A stretch of 64,000 nucleotides of DNA from Pseudomonas frederiksbergensis (GTDB taxonomy: Bacteria > Pseudomonadota > Gammaproteobacteria > Pseudomonadales > Pseudomonadaceae): contig NZ_FNTF01000002.1 in assembly GCF_900105495.1 (NCBI RefSeq), positions 905,501 through 969,500 on the forward strand. The letters are read 5' to 3'. Position 1 is the stretch's first letter; each line of letters opens with the position of its first letter. Below, piece after piece: positions 1-8,980 of this stretch. Position numbers and translations under genes: made by a program. The notes beneath the pieces were generated by a model that was not told where the DNA came from, did no database searches, and saw only the letters and a program-made list of their open reading frames with translations.

Positions 1-647
1 ACTGGGCCAATTCCCGGGAAGACCTGGTGACGCTGGAATTCAACGCGCCGCTGAAGGAAATCCTGGCGATGTTCCGTCGCCACAAGTTCAGCCGTTATCC
101 GGTGTACGACAGCGATCGCCAGGAGTTCGTCGGCCTGCTGCACATCAAGGATCTGTTGCTGGAACTGGCAGCCCTGGACCACATTCCCGAATCGTTCAAC
201 CTCGCCGAACTGACCCGGCCGCTGGAGCGGGTTTCGCGCCATATGCCGCTGTCGCAGTTGCTGGAACAGTTCCGCAAAGGCGGCTCGCACTTCGCCCTGG
301 TCGAAGAAGCCGATGGCAACATCATCGGCTACCTGACCATGGAAGACGTGCTGGAAGTGCTGGTCGGCGACATTCAGGACGAACACCGCAAGGCTGAGCG
401 CGGGATCCTCGCGTACCAGCCGGGCAAACTGCTGGTGCGTGGCGACACGCCGCTGTTCAAGGTCGAGCGCCTGTTGGGCATCGATCTGGACCACATCGAA
501 GCCGAAACCCTCGCCGGGCTGGTCTACGAAACCCTGAAACGGGTGCCGGAAGAGGAAGAAGTGCTGGAAGTCGAAGGCTTGCGGATCATCATCAAGAAGA
601 TGAAAGGGCCGAAGATCATTCTGGCCAAGGTGTTGATGCTGGATTGA
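1..647 (+). CDS. CorC/HlyC-type CBS-pair protein, C-terminal part
   Basis: The open frame runs in from the left edge (codons in phase with base 3), so the start is outside the window; a GTG at 27 is probably internal. The visible part of about 215 residues holds two CBS motifs (around FRRHKFSRYPVYD and GGSHFALVEEADGNIIGY) and ends in a CorC_HlyC domain with the typical LAGLVYETLKRVP segment. In this family the missing N-terminus is a DUF21 membrane domain, and members are linked to magnesium or other divalent cation efflux. The CBS pair would bind adenosine nucleotides. No neighbour shares its strand closely, so the physiological role cannot be narrowed further here. Confidence 0.85.
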   Translation, partial: WANSREDLVTLEFNAPLKEILAMFRRHKFSRYPVYDSDRQEFVGLLHIKDLLLELAALDHIPESFNLAELTRPLERVSRHMPLSQLLEQFRKGGSHFALVEEADGNIIGYLTMEDVLEVLVGDIQDEHRKAERGILAYQPGKLLVRGDTPLFKVERLLGIDLDHIEAETLAGLVYETLKRVPEEEEVLEVEGLRIIIKKMKGPKIILAKVLMLD

Positions 648-674
648 GTGCAACACCGGCGGCGAGTGAGCTCT

Positions 675-806
675 TGTGACGAGGGAGCTTGCTCCCGCTG
701 GGCCGCGAAGCAGCCCCAATTCCTGCAAACGCGTTCCTCCAGGCACTCCGCATTCACCGGTTTACGACTGCTACGCAGCCGAGCGGGAGCAAGCTCCCTC
801 GCCACA
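675..806. repeat. Paired REP palindrome (REPIN-like)
   Basis: Two inverted copies of a GAGGGAGCTTGCTCCC-type palindrome (675-699 and 783-806) flank about 80 bases. Each arm can fold alone and the two arms are complementary. It fills the gap between two convergent genes, as REP elements often do in pseudomonads. Confidence 0.75.
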
Positions 807-824
807 GTAATCGCACTGATCCGT

Positions 825-1727
825 CTATTGCTTGCCCAACGCAAAGTTGGGCAATGCGCCCACCGGTTGATTGAACTGGTACGGAATCGACACCAGCCCC
901 AACCCTGTATTGCGCTGCACCACGAAATGCAGGTGTGGCCCGCTGCTGTTGCCGGTATTACCCGACAACGCCAGCGGACTCCCCACTGACACCCGTTGCC
1001 CCTCGCGAACGCTCACCGAACCTTGTTTGAGGTGCAGGTACACGCCCATCGTCCCGTCGTTGTGCAGCACCCGCACGAAATTACCTGACGGATCGGTGCC
1101 GCGCCCGGTCTGCGCATTCTCGGTTTTCACCACCACACCGCCACGCGCCGCGACGATCGGCGTGCCTACGGGCATGGCGATGTCCATGGCGTAGCGGTTC
1201 TTGGGACCGAAGTGGCTGTATTGACCGTTGGCGCCCTGACTCAACCGAAACGGTCCACCGCGCCAGGGCAACGGGTATCGATAGGCCATGGCGGCCCCTG
1301 AGGGGTCGCCCAGGGAGTATTCGAATTTCGGGGTGTACGCGAGCGGCTTACCGGACTTCGTGGCCGTGAGCAGCGCCAGACGAAGACTGCTGCGTGCCGG
1401 CATCACCCGGCGAATCGGTCGGCTGGGCGCACCGCTGACGTTCTTCAGGCCGGCGAAGCTCAACTCGATTTCTACTGGCGCATACAGATCGTTGCGCACA
1501 TAAACGCTTTCCACGCCCTTCTTCTTGGTGATGACCACGTACACCTGGCGCTCCAGGTTCTCGACCATGCGATCACGAAAAACGAACACCTTGGAGCCCG
1601 TCGTAGGGCGGTCGCTGTAGGAGACCACGCCATTGGCGTCGGTGGACTTGTAGATCGTCATGGCCATCGCCGAGAGGGAGGCCATGAAAAGACCGCAAAA
1701 AAACAGCAGGCGCGCGAGCATGGGCAA
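825..1727 (-). CDS. Secreted M23-family peptidase with DUF4124-like N-terminus
   Basis: A 300-residue protein with a Sec signal peptide (roughly residues 1-22, ending ASLSAMA), then a short DUF4124-like segment (IYKSTDANGVVSYSDRP), a middle beta domain and a C-terminal M23/LytM domain from about residue 160. M23 enzymes are zinc endopeptidases that cut peptidoglycan cross-bridges. The C-terminal zinc motif GPHLHF is present. At the first zinc site the usual His four residues before Asp is Arg (NRYAMD), so either the ligand is supplied by a nearby His (YSHFG) as in a subfamily or activity is altered. It stands alone between REP elements and is probably monocistronic. Confidence 0.8.
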   Translation of the reverse strand: MPMLARLLFFCGLFMASLSAMAMTIYKSTDANGVVSYSDRPTTGSKVFVFRDRMVENLERQVYVVITKKKGVESVYVRNDLYAPVEIELSFAGLKNVSGAPSRPIRRVMPARSSLRLALLTATKSGKPLAYTPKFEYSLGDPSGAAMAYRYPLPWRGGPFRLSQGANGQYSHFGPKNRYAMDIAMPVGTPIVAARGGVVVKTENAQTGRGTDPSGNFVRVLHNDGTMGVYLHLKQGSVSVREGQRVSVGSPLALSGNTGNSSGPHLHFVVQRNTGLGLVSIPYQFNQPVGALPNFALGKQ

Positions 1728-1801
1728 GATTCTGTCGAGTAAGTCCTGGGTAGGAGCCTAGCAGCTGCAATGGACCCGGGTAGTCGGCAGATGTTTCAAA
1801 T

Positions 1802-1910
1802 GATCGTTCCCACGCTCTGCGTGGGAATGCAGCCAGTGACGCTCCGCGTCACAGCCGCAGGGACGCAGAGCGTCCCGAGAGGCATTCCCACGCAGAGCGT
1901 GGGAACGATC
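1802..1910. repeat. Long imperfect palindrome, GATCGTTCCCACGC family
   Basis: The segment begins and ends with inverted copies of GATCGTTCCCACGC and contains inner inverted repeats (GTGACGCTCCGCGTCAC and GGACGCAGAGCGTCC). A near-identical element lies at 23148-23250, so it is a dispersed repeat of a REP-like class distinct from the GTGGGAGC class found elsewhere in the window. Confidence 0.8.
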
Positions 1911-1921
1911 AACGGTAGGGA

Positions 1922-2872
1922 TTACGCGCCCGGTACGAAATGCTTCTGCGCCGTGCCACGTGCGATCAAACGGGAGATGTAGTCGAGCTTCTGCGCGTCC
2001 TGGTCGACGAAACGGAAGGTCAGTTGCAGCCAGTCGCTGTCGGGTTTCGGCTCGTGGGCGACGATGGCGTGCAGGTAGCCGTTCAGACGAGCGGTTTCGG
2101 CGTTATCGCCCTGCTCCAGGTCGAGTACGGCGCTGTCGAGCACTTGCGGCAGGGTGTCGGTGCGTTTCACCACCAGCAATGCTTCCTTGAGACTCAAGGC
2201 CTTGATCACGCATTGCTGAATGCCGTTCGGCAAGCGCAGCTGGCCCTGGCCACGACCGCCCGTCGGCGCTGCGGAGGTCGCTGGAGGCTTGATCGGCGGG
2301 CTGTTGAGCAGACCGCGAGACGGCGCAGCCGCCGGGGCTGGCGCAGCAGCAGCAGGTTTGGCGAACGGGTTGACCGGCGCCGCGGCGGGTGCGACCACGG
2401 CAGCCTTGCCACCGGTCAATGCGCTCAGGGAATCGTTGCCGAACGCCGAGTTCATTTTGGTCGGCGCACTGTTCATCAAGGTGTCGAGCTTGCCGACCTT
2501 GTTCAGGGCCTGCTTGACCTTGGTCAGCAGTTGCTCGTTGGTGAACGGCTTGCTGACGTAGCCGGAAACCCCGGCCTGGATTGCCTGGACGACGTTCTCT
2601 TTATCGCCCCGGCTGGTCACCATCACGAACGGCATGGTCTTGAGGTTGTCCTGCTCGCGGCACCAGGTCAGCAGCTCCAGGCCGGACATTTCCGGCATTT
2701 CCCAGTCGCAAAGGACCAGGTCGAACGCTTCCCGGGCCAGCAAGGCCTGAGCCTTTTTGCCGTTGACCGCGTCTTCGATCCGGATCCCCGGGAAGTAGTT
2801 GCGCAAGCACTTCTTCACCAGGTCACGAATGAACGACGCGTCGTCCACAACCAACACACTGACCTTACTCAT
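1922..2872 (-). CDS. Response regulator: CheY-like receiver plus C-terminal PilZ-like domain
   Basis: 316 residues. Residues 1-122 form a receiver domain with acidic pair D10/D11, phosphoacceptor D56 (LCDWEMP), T85 and K107 (SKPF), so it should be phosphorylatable. An Ala/Pro-rich linker (about 130-215) joins it to a C-terminal domain of about 100 residues whose beta pattern looks like PilZ but which lacks the clear RxxxR and DxSxxG c-di-GMP motifs. No histidine kinase is adjacent. It sits just past phoU; I recall a similar regulator next to phoU in P. aeruginosa, but co-regulation with phosphate is not shown. There is no DNA-binding domain, so output is probably protein-protein or nucleotide binding. 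Confidence 0.8.
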   Translation of the reverse strand: MSKVSVLVVDDASFIRDLVKKCLRNYFPGIRIEDAVNGKKAQALLAREAFDLVLCDWEMPEMSGLELLTWCREQDNLKTMPFVMVTSRGDKENVVQAIQAGVSGYVSKPFTNEQLLTKVKQALNKVGKLDTLMNSAPTKMNSAFGNDSLSALTGGKAAVVAPAAAPVNPFAKPAAAAPAPAAAPSRGLLNSPPIKPPATSAAPTGGRGQGQLRLPNGIQQCVIKALSLKEALLVVKRTDTLPQVLDSAVLDLEQGDNAETARLNGYLHAIVAHEPKPDSDWLQLTFRFVDQDAQKLDYISRLIARGTAQKHFVPGA

Positions 2873-2998
2873 CCATCACCCCTTTAAAAAATCCCGGCAA
2901 GCATAGCGCTTTGCTGATGGCACATTGCCAAAAACCTTCAGTCACGCCGGGACTTTTCGTTCGCGGGTGCTGCTTTCGAATTCATCGACCACAAACAA

Positions 2999-3030
2999 AA
3001 ACGCCCGGCCAAAAGGCCGGGCGCTTTTCT
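2999..3030 (-). terminator. Intrinsic terminator after phoU
   Basis: A strong hairpin (GCCCGGCC / GGCCGGGC around an AAAA loop) lies about ten bases past the phoU stop. Read on the minus strand it is followed by a T-rich run (GTTTTTG), as expected for the end of the pst-phoU transcript. Confidence 0.85.
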
Positions 3031-3039
3031 CAGGCAATC

Positions 3040-3801
3040 TTACTTATCGTCAGCTTTGCCCGGAACATTAGCGGTTTCACCACTTGTGCCTTCAACTTCT
3101 TCTTTCATGCGCTTGAGGCCCAGGTGCCGCACGTCTGTGCCGCGCACCAGGTAAATCACCAGTTCCGAAATATTGCGCGCGTGGTCGCCGATCCGCTCCA
3201 GCGAACGCAGCACCCAAATGATGCTCAAGACCCGCGAGATAGAGCGCGGGTCTTCCATCATGTAGGTGGCAAGTTCACGCAGCGCGGTCTTGTATTCGCG
3301 GTCGATGATCTTGTCGTATTGGGCCACCGACAACGCCAGGTCGGCGTCGAAGCGGGCAAAGGCGTCCAGTGCATCGCGAACCATGTTGCGGACCTGGTCG
3401 CCGATGTGACGAACCTCGACGTAACCCCGTGGGGCTTCGCCTTCTTCGCACAACTGGATGGCGCGACGGGCGATCTTGGTTGCTTCGTCACCGATGCGCT
3501 CCAGGTCGATCACCGACTTGGAGATGCTGATGATCAAACGCAAGTCCGACGCCGCCGGCTGACGACGGGCCAGAATACGCAGGCATTCTTCGTCGATGTT
3601 GCGTTCCATCTGGTTGATCTGGTCGTCGATCTCGCGCACCTGCTGGGCCAGGCCGGAGTCGGCCTCAATCAGCGCGGTCACCGCGTCGTTGACCTGCTTT
3701 TCCACCAGCCCGCCCATGGCCAGGAGGTGGCTGCGCACTTCCTCGAGCTCAGCGTTGAACTGCGCGGAGATGTGATGGGTAAGGCCTTCTTTACTAATCA
3801 T
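3040..3801 (-). CDS. phoU: Phosphate-specific transport system accessory protein PhoU
   Basis: 253 residues, all-alpha, with two PhoU repeats (about 18-105 and 122-208). Each repeat carries a metal-cluster motif of the ExxD type (DLERIGDEATKIA and SLERIGDHARNI). PhoU bridges the PstB ATPase and the PhoR kinase, lowering Pho regulon output when phosphate is ample, and also restrains PstSCAB. The ATG has AAGGA nine bases upstream. It lies 71 bases downstream of pstB on the same strand, the last gene of the pst block. The short charged tail after the second repeat is not conserved in E. coli PhoU as I recall it. Confidence 0.96.
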   Translation of the reverse strand: MISKEGLTHHISAQFNAELEEVRSHLLAMGGLVEKQVNDAVTALIEADSGLAQQVREIDDQINQMERNIDEECLRILARRQPAASDLRLIISISKSVIDLERIGDEATKIARRAIQLCEEGEAPRGYVEVRHIGDQVRNMVRDALDAFARFDADLALSVAQYDKIIDREYKTALRELATYMMEDPRSISRVLSIIWVLRSLERIGDHARNISELVIYLVRGTDVRHLGLKRMKEEVEGTSGETANVPGKADDK

Positions 3802-3872
3802 GTTGGCGTCCTTGGAGCGTCCGGTAAGGTGCGGTGGACCGCAGCGTCAGTTCAGTGAGCAACAACAGCTTC

Positions 3873-4706
3873 CTAGCCGTAACGACCCGTGATGTAGTCT
3901 TCGGTCTGCTTCTTCGCCGGATTGGTGAACAGGGTGTCGGTGTCGCCGAATTCCACCAGTTTGCCCATGTACATGAACGCCGTGTAGTCGGAAACCCGCG
4001 CGGCCTGTTGCATGTTGTGGGTCACGATGACGATGGTGAACTTCGATTTCAGTTCGTAGATCAGCTCTTCGACTTTCAGCGTGGAGATCGGGTCGAGTGC
4101 CGAGCACGGTTCGTCGAGCAGTAGTACTTCCGGCTCCACGGCGATGGTGCGGGCAATCACCAGACGTTGTTGCTGACCACCGGACAGGCCAAGTGCGGAC
4201 TCGTGCAGACGGTCTTTGACTTCGTCCCACAGCGCCGCGCCTTTCAACGCCCACTCGACGGCTTCGTCGAGGATGCGCTTCTTGTTGATGCCCTGGATGC
4301 GCAGGCCGTAGACCACGTTCTCGTAGATGGTTTTCGGGAACGGGTTGGGCTTCTGGAACACCATGCCAACGCGACGACGCAGCTCGGCCACGTCTTCGCC
4401 CTTGCGGTAGATGTTGTTGCCGTACAGGTTGATCGCACCTTCGACACGGCAGCCATCTACCAGGTCGTTCATGCGGTTGAAGGTGCGCAGCAGCGTGGAC
4501 TTGCCGCAGCCGGACGGGCCGATGAAGGCGGTCACGCGCTGTTTCGGGATGTTCATGCTGACGTCGAACAGCGCTTGTTTGTCGCCGTAGAACAGGCTCA
4601 GGCCCGGCACTTCAATGGCGACGGTTTCCTGCTCGAGGCTCAGGCTCTGTTTGTCGCGGCCCAGGGCCGACATGTTGATGCCGTGGGTATGTGCTTCGTG
4701 CTGCAT
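3873..4706 (-). CDS. pstB: Phosphate ABC transporter ATP-binding protein PstB
   Basis: 277 residues. The ATPase has Walker A (GPSGCGKST), the ABC signature LSGGQQQR, Walker B ([12 protein letters not shown]) and the switch His (VTHNMQ). It hydrolyses ATP to drive phosphate import through PstC/PstA and signals with PhoU. The N-terminus is about 20 residues longer than E. coli PstB. The ATG is preceded by AGGGAG. It is separated from pstA by about 200 bases containing a REP pair, so its expression may be partly uncoupled from pstCA by processing or an extra promoter. Confidence 0.97.
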   Translation of the reverse strand: MQHEAHTHGINMSALGRDKQSLSLEQETVAIEVPGLSLFYGDKQALFDVSMNIPKQRVTAFIGPSGCGKSTLLRTFNRMNDLVDGCRVEGAINLYGNNIYRKGEDVAELRRRVGMVFQKPNPFPKTIYENVVYGLRIQGINKKRILDEAVEWALKGAALWDEVKDRLHESALGLSGGQQQRLVIARTIAVEPEVLLLDEPCSALDPISTLKVEELIYELKSKFTIVIVTHNMQQAARVSDYTAFMYMGKLVEFGDTDTLFTNPAKKQTEDYITGRYG

Positions 4707-4800
4707 GGGAGGCTCCCTGTGCTAACAAATTCGGTTCGTTGAACCGCTGGCTTTGTTCAGGCCGGCGGCTTACTCAAAATCTCTGTCTGACGCCGATCCC

Positions 4801-4887
4801 TGTGGGAGCTGGCTTGCCTGCGATGCAGACGACACGGTCTATCAGTAGCACCGCAGTGATGCCATCGCAGGCAAGCCAGCTCCCACA
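4801..4887. repeat. Paired REP palindrome between pstA and pstB
   Basis: Inverted 25-base arms (4801-4825 and 4863-4887) of the TGTGGGAGCTGGCTTGCC type. Located inside the pst operon, it could stabilise or stop part of the upstream transcript; that role is an inference from REP behaviour in other bacteria. Confidence 0.8.
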
Positions 4888-4910
4888 AGGGACAGCGGCG
4901 ACCAATTAAC

Positions 4911-6581
4911 TTAGCTATCCAGCGCTTTGTATTTTTCGCGCAGGTGGTTCCGGATGTAGACGGCCGACAGGTTGAGCGTGGCGATCACCAGCACCAGCAG
5001 CAGCGCCGTGGCGTACACCAGCGGCCGTGCGGCCTCGACGTTCGGGCTCTGGAAGCCGACGTCATAGATGTGGAAGCCCAGGTGCATGATCTTCTGGTCC
5101 AGGTGCAAGTACGGGTAGTTGCCATCCACCGGCAGCGACGGCGCCAGTTTCACCACACCCACCAGCATCAGCGGCGCCACTTCACCGGCGGCGCGAGCCA
5201 CGGCGAGGATCATGCCGGTCATCATCGCCGGGCTGGCCATCGGCAGTACGATTTTCCACAAGGTTTCAGCCTTGGTTGCGCCGAGGGCCAACGAGCCTTC
5301 GCGCACGGTGCGAGGAATCCGCGCCAGGCCTTCTTCCGTGGCCACGATCACCACCGGTACCGCCAGCAGCGCCAGGGTCAGGGACGCCCAGAGCAGGCCC
5401 GGCGTACCAAAGGTCGGCGCCGGCAATGCTTCCGGGAAGAACAACCGGTCGACCGAACCACCCAACACATAGACGAAGAAGCCCAGACCGAACACGCCGT
5501 AAACGATGGCCGGAACGCCCGCCAGGTTGTTCACGGCGATGCGGATCAAGCGAGTCATGGTGTTCTGTTTGGCATATTCACGCAGGTAAACCGCGGCCAG
5601 GACGCCAAACGGGGTCACGATCATCGCCATGATCAACGTCATCATCACGGTGCCGAAAATCGCCGGGAAGATCCCGCCTTCAGTGTTCGCTTCACGCGGG
5701 TCGTCGCTCAAGAACTCCCAGACCTTGCTGATATAGAAGCCGATCTTGGTGAAGGTGTTCATGGCGTTCGGCTGATAGGCGTGAACCACTTTGCCGATAC
5801 CGATTTCGATCTCTTTGCCGTTCGCGTCGCGGGCCGTCAGGCTGTCGCGGTTGAACTGGGCGTGCAGGTCGTTCAGGCGGGCTTCGATGTCCTGATAACG
5901 TGCGTTCAGTTCGGCACGCTCGGACTCCATGTCCGCTTGCGCGGCAGCGTCCATCGTCCCGGCCAGTTCCAGTTTGCGACCGTGCAGACGGACGCGCTCG
6001 AGGCCGGCGTTGATCGCGCCAATGTCGGATTTTTCCAGGCTCTTGAGCTGTGCGGCAAGCTGGTTGACGCGCGCGACACGGGCCTGCAATTCAGGCCATG
6101 CCGCTTCGCCTTCAGCGATGACCTTGCCGTCCTGTTTGACGTTGACCAGGTAGCCGTAGAAGTTGCCCCACTCGCGACGCTCGATGGCCATCAACTCGGG
6201 TGGCGTCTTCTGATTGGTCAGCCACTCGCCGACGATCCAGGTGAAGTCGTTGCCGTTCAGGTCACGGTTGCCGACCTTGATCAGCTCGCGGGTCATGAAC
6301 TCCGGGCCCTGATCGGGCACCGGCAGGCCAGCGCTTTTCAGGCGCTCGCGCGGCACTTCTTCTTTCTGTACCACTTCGCCGATGACGAGGTGATTGGCCT
6401 GGCCCGGCACGTCGTAACTGGCGTGCACCAGGTCCGCCGGCCAGAAATGGCCCAGACCGCGCACGGCAATCACTGCCAGCAAGCCAATGGTCATGATGAC
6501 CGCGATGGACACCGCGCCACCGCTGATCCAGACGCCAGGGGCGCCGCTCTTGAACCATCCTTTCAGGGAGTTCTGTTTCAC
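4911..6581 (-). CDS. pstA: Phosphate ABC transporter permease PstA (long form)
   Basis: 556 residues, compared with about 300 in E. coli. One N-terminal membrane segment (about 18-45) is followed by a periplasmic insertion of around 240 residues with a helical coiled stretch (about 150-250), then the core permease of five or six segments. The EAA loop region (EGSLALGATKAETLWKIVLP) contacts PstB. Translation starts at a GTG (AAAGG upstream) 15 bases after the pstC stop, so pstC and pstA are translationally close. Together with PstC it forms the inner membrane channel for phosphate. The long form is common in pseudomonads to my knowledge. Confidence 0.95.
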   Translation of the reverse strand: MKQNSLKGWFKSGAPGVWISGGAVSIAVIMTIGLLAVIAVRGLGHFWPADLVHASYDVPGQANHLVIGEVVQKEEVPRERLKSAGLPVPDQGPEFMTRELIKVGNRDLNGNDFTWIVGEWLTNQKTPPELMAIERREWGNFYGYLVNVKQDGKVIAEGEAAWPELQARVARVNQLAAQLKSLEKSDIGAINAGLERVRLHGRKLELAGTMDAAAQADMESERAELNARYQDIEARLNDLHAQFNRDSLTARDANGKEIEIGIGKVVHAYQPNAMNTFTKIGFYISKVWEFLSDDPREANTEGGIFPAIFGTVMMTLIMAMIVTPFGVLAAVYLREYAKQNTMTRLIRIAVNNLAGVPAIVYGVFGLGFFVYVLGGSVDRLFFPEALPAPTFGTPGLLWASLTLALLAVPVVIVATEEGLARIPRTVREGSLALGATKAETLWKIVLPMASPAMMTGMILAVARAAGEVAPLMLVGVVKLAPSLPVDGNYPYLHLDQKIMHLGFHIYDVGFQSPNVEAARPLVYATALLLVLVIATLNLSAVYIRNHLREKYKALDS

Positions 6582-6596
6582 AGACTTCTACCTTTC

Positions 6597-8879
6597 TTAA
6601 AGCGACGAGTATTTCTTGCGCAGACGCTGACGAATCAGTTCCGCGAGGGTGTTCATGACGAAGGTGAACAACAGCAGCACCAGCGCCGAGAGGAACAGCA
6701 CGCGGTAGTGGCTGCCGCCGACTTCCGATTCGGGCATTTCCACCGCAACGTTGGCGGCCAGGGTGCGCAGGCCTTCGAACAGGTTCATTTCCATGACCGG
6801 GGTGTTACCGGTGGCCATCAGCACGATCATGGTTTCACCGACCGCACGGCCCATGCCGATCATCAGCGCCGAGAAGATGCCCGGGCTGGCGGTGAGGATC
6901 ACCACGCGCGTCATGGTCTGCCACGGCGTGGCGCCGAGGGCCAGGGAACCGAGGGTCAAACCGCGAGGCACGCTGAACACGGCGTCTTCGGCGATGGAGT
7001 AGATGTTTGGAATGACCGCAAAACCCATGGCCAGGCCGACTACCAGAGCGTTGCGCTGGTCGTAGGTGATGCCCAGGTCGTGGGAGATCCACATGCGCAT
7101 GTCGCCGCCGAAGAACCAGGTTTCCATGTACGGGCTCATGTACAGCGAGAGCCAGCCCACGAACAGGATCACCGGGATCAAGATCGCGCTTTCCCAACCG
7201 TCCGGCACCCGCAGGCGCAGCGATTCAGGCAGGCGACTGAAGGTGAAACCGGCGACCAGGATGCCGATCGGCATCAACAACAGCAGGCTGAAGATGCCCG
7301 GCAAATGTCCTTCCACATACGGTGCGAGGAACAGACCGGCGAAGAAGCCGAGGATTACCGTCGGCATCGCTTCCATCAGCTCGATCACCGGTTTGACCTT
7401 GCGGCGCATGCCCGGGGCCATGAAATACGCGGTGTAGATCGCAGCGGCGACGGCCAGTGGAGCGGCCAGCAGCATGGCGTAGAACGCAGCTTTCAAGGTG
7501 CCGAACGTCAGCGGAGACAGGCTCAGCTTGGGTTCGAAGTCAGTGTTGGCGGCGGTCGATTGCCAGACGTATTTAGGCTCGTCGTAGTTCTCGTACCAGA
7601 CCTTGCTCCACAACGCGCTCCAGGAAACCTCCGGGTGCGGGTTGTCGAGCAGCAACGGTTGAATCTTGCCGCCCGCTTCCACGATCACCCGGTTGGCCCG
7701 TGGCGACAGACCGAAAATGCCTTGGCCTTCGACGACTTGGTCCACCAGCAAGGTGCGGTGGGCGGTGCTGTGGAACACGCCGAGCTTGCCGGAAGCATCC
7801 AGGGCGATGAAGCCTTTGCGACGTTCTTCGGCCGAGATTTCAACGATAGGCGTGGTGCCCATCTGGAACGTTCGAATTTGCTTCAGACGCAGTTCGCCAT
7901 CCGGGTCGCGCGCCATGAACCACTGGGCCAGGCCGCCGGAGGAGTCGCCGATGATCAAGGAAATGCCGCCCACCAACTGAGTGGCGGCGGTGATTTGGGC
8001 TTCACCGTTTTCCAGCAGTTTGTAGCGACCGTTGAGGCTCTTGTCGCGCAGGCTGAACACGTCGGCCTGGGCACGACCGTTAATCACGTACAGCCACTGC
8101 TGACGCGGGTCGACGAAGATGTTCTTCACCGGCTCGGTCATTTGCGGCAGATCGATGCGCTTCTGCTCGTTGGTGATTTCGCCGGTCATCATGTTTTCTT
8201 CGCTGGTCAGCGACAAAACATTGAGCTGAGAACCGGTGGAGCCGACCAGCATCAGCGTCGAATCGGTCGCATTGAGGCTGACGTGCTCAAGGGCTCCGCC
8301 CGCCTCGTTCAGCACGATCGGCGTTTCGCCGTACGGGTATTCAATGGCTGGCGAGATGGTTTTCTTGCCGTCCGGGTAGCTGACTTTATAAGTGTGACGG
8401 AACACCAGCGCCTGACCGTTGGACAAGCCTACCGCCACCAAGGGATGGCCCGGTTGGTCTTCGCCGATGGAGGTCACGGTGGTGCCGGCCGGAATCAACA
8501 GATCGACACGCTTGAGTTCAGCGCCACTGTCGATATCGAAGAACAACGCCTGGCCCTTGTCGGAAACCCGCATGGCGACCTGGTTCTGTTCTTCCAGGGA
8601 GATCATCAACGGCTTGCCGGCGTCTTGCATCCAGGCGGGCGTGATGGCGTCCTTGGAGGTCAGGTCGGCACCCTGGAACAGCGGTGCGACAACGTAAGCG
8701 AGGAAAAAAAAGATCAGCGTGATCGCGCCGAGAACGGCGAGGCCGCCCACGAGGACGTACCAGCGGGTCAGGCGATCTTTGAGCGCACGAATACGGCGCT
8801 TGCGTTGCAGCTCAGGCGTATTGAAGTCAATTCGCTTGGGGGGATTTGTAGTCATGGTGGAGTTGGCCAGATCATTCAT
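6597..8879 (-). CDS. pstC: Phosphate ABC transporter permease PstC (long form)
   Basis: 760 residues against about 320 in E. coli. It has a cytoplasmic N-terminus, one membrane helix (about 45-70), a large periplasmic domain of roughly 350 residues rich in beta-strand repeats resembling a propeller (several GxxALVF, PRQQWLYVING segments), then the permease core with the EAA loop (LGSLALGATPWQTMTRVVIL). I chose the ATG at 8879, which has AGGG seven bases upstream; an in-frame GTG lies two codons earlier. A Pho box lies 22-51 bases upstream. The periplasmic domain may modulate PstS docking, an inference from position only. Confidence 0.94.
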   Translation of the reverse strand: MNDLANSTMTTNPPKRIDFNTPELQRKRRIRALKDRLTRWYVLVGGLAVLGAITLIFFFLAYVVAPLFQGADLTSKDAITPAWMQDAGKPLMISLEEQNQVAMRVSDKGQALFFDIDSGAELKRVDLLIPAGTTVTSIGEDQPGHPLVAVGLSNGQALVFRHTYKVSYPDGKKTISPAIEYPYGETPIVLNEAGGALEHVSLNATDSTLMLVGSTGSQLNVLSLTSEENMMTGEITNEQKRIDLPQMTEPVKNIFVDPRQQWLYVINGRAQADVFSLRDKSLNGRYKLLENGEAQITAATQLVGGISLIIGDSSGGLAQWFMARDPDGELRLKQIRTFQMGTTPIVEISAEERRKGFIALDASGKLGVFHSTAHRTLLVDQVVEGQGIFGLSPRANRVIVEAGGKIQPLLLDNPHPEVSWSALWSKVWYENYDEPKYVWQSTAANTDFEPKLSLSPLTFGTLKAAFYAMLLAAPLAVAAAIYTAYFMAPGMRRKVKPVIELMEAMPTVILGFFAGLFLAPYVEGHLPGIFSLLLLMPIGILVAGFTFSRLPESLRLRVPDGWESAILIPVILFVGWLSLYMSPYMETWFFGGDMRMWISHDLGITYDQRNALVVGLAMGFAVIPNIYSIAEDAVFSVPRGLTLGSLALGATPWQTMTRVVILTASPGIFSALMIGMGRAVGETMIVLMATGNTPVMEMNLFEGLRTLAANVAVEMPESEVGGSHYRVLFLSALVLLLFTFVMNTLAELIRQRLRKKYSSL

Positions 8880-8900
8880 TCGCACACCCTAGCGATCCTG

Positions 8901-8930
8901 TATGACAGAAAGATGACAATGCAGTGACGC
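8901..8930 (-). promoter_or_regulatory. Pho box upstream of pstC
   Basis: On the minus strand three direct repeats occur with an 11-base period: GTCAC, TTGTCATCTTT, CTGTCATA. The last two closely match the PhoB consensus CTGTCAT-N4-CTGTCAT. The spacing from the ATG at 8879 means the transcript leader is short. Confidence 0.85.
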
Positions 8931-8980
8931 AACAAATCCGCCGCCAGCGGGAACTGGCAGTGGACCGGAAATTTGGGGGT

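Noticed and set aside
4944..8927. A very long open frame on the plus strand opposite pstA and pstC (over 1300 codons)
   Set aside because: It is rich in His, Gln, Arg and Asp with no domain, spans two clear genes and their junction, and is a typical antisense shadow in high-G+C DNA.
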